A stretch of 34,690 nucleotides of DNA from an uncultured Bacteroidia bacterium. Its GTDB lineage: Bacteria; Bacteroidota; Bacteroidia; Bacteroidales; UBA932. The stretch spans positions 1 to 34,690 of the forward strand of contig CADBMD010000050.1 of assembly GCA_902795735.1 (NCBI GenBank). Reading direction: 5' to 3'. The translations under genes were made by a program, and so were the position numbers. Shown here piece after piece: positions 34,642 through 34,690 of this stretch (the stretch's first letter is position 1; the number at the start of each line of letters is the position of its first letter). The notes under the pieces were generated by a model, which was given only the letters and a program-made list of their open reading frames with translations, did no database searches and was not told the origin of the DNA.

Positions 34642-34690
34642 GGAGAGATGCTCGAGTGGCTGAAGAGGCACGCCTGGAAAGCGTGTGTAC
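34642..34690 (+). tRNA. tRNA-Ser (anticodon GGA), truncated by the window end
   Basis: The 5' part of a type II tRNA: acceptor strand GGAGAGA, D arm in GCTCGAGTGGCTGAAGAGGC, anticodon stem CACGC/GCGTG with loop CTGGAAA, anticodon GGA at 34676-34678. The start of the variable arm follows, and then the window stops. The D-arm sequence and the anticodon agree on serine. Confidence 0.92.

Noticed and set aside
1..34690. CRISPR arrays, insertion sequences, prophage genes or attachment sites
   Set aside because: No regularly spaced repeats, transposase, integrase or phage structural motifs were seen, and no duplicated tRNA 3' end is present.

Overview
The window looks like a chromosomal segment from a Bacteroidales bacterium, probably gut-associated. 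The evidence is the repeated Bacteroidetes-type -7 promoter box TAnnTTTG (four exact TATATTTG copies and one TAATTTTG), weak Shine-Dalgarno sequences, and a gene set typical of the order: six-subunit Rnf with RseC and a DUF3108 protein, clpC divergent from gyrA, and alaS divergent from M23 peptidases next to a MerR gene. Base composition is moderately GC-rich and even; I see no prophage, insertion sequence, CRISPR array or rRNA. The genus is not determined.

Layout. 1-445: tRNA-His, its terminator, and a roughly 320-bp gene-free stretch carrying two tandem 52-bp repeats. 446-4291 (minus): gyrA followed by a secreted TPR protein. 4451-6811 (plus): a ClpC-type AAA+ unfoldase that lacks the usual middle domain. 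6816-8836 (minus): an SGNH/GDSL hydrolase and a phosphodiesterase lipoprotein, divergent from a GH116 glycosidase (8898-11507, plus). 11412-23723 (minus): about 12.3 kb of fifteen tightly packed genes, namely two M23 peptidases, MerR regulator, Nif3-like protein, coiled-coil zinc-ribbon protein, dnaB, DUF3108 protein, rseC, rnfBCDGEA and a small outer-membrane barrel protein. 23808-29624 (plus): alaS, a fused LptF/G permease-methionyl-tRNA formyltransferase, and thiamine pyrophosphokinase. 29675-32606 (plus): a membrane polyferredoxin with an internal twin-arginine segment and an aldo/keto reductase-ferredoxin with its own twin-arginine leader. 32601-34583 (minus): a secreted beta-helix protein resembling GH141. 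The window ends inside a tRNA-Ser.

How it fits together. Most genes are housekeeping: replication and topology (dnaB, gyrA), translation (alaS, fmt, two tRNAs), envelope building (LptF/G, M23, outer-membrane protein), redox energy (Rnf) and proteolysis (clpC). The accessory part is small: the GH116/SGNH/phosphodiesterase group, the GH141-like protein, and the polyferredoxin/aldo-keto reductase pair, which looks like an extracytoplasmic Fe-S redox module.

The most unusual features are (1) an in-frame fusion of an LPS-export permease with methionyl-tRNA formyltransferase, (2) a 69-bp near-perfect palindrome inserted in frame into the formyltransferase C-terminal domain, (3) a ClpC-like protein without the adaptor-binding middle domain, (4) a terminator-like hairpin for the long minus-strand operon lying inside the converging GH116 gene, and (5) the polyferredoxin/AKR pair with two twin-arginine motifs.
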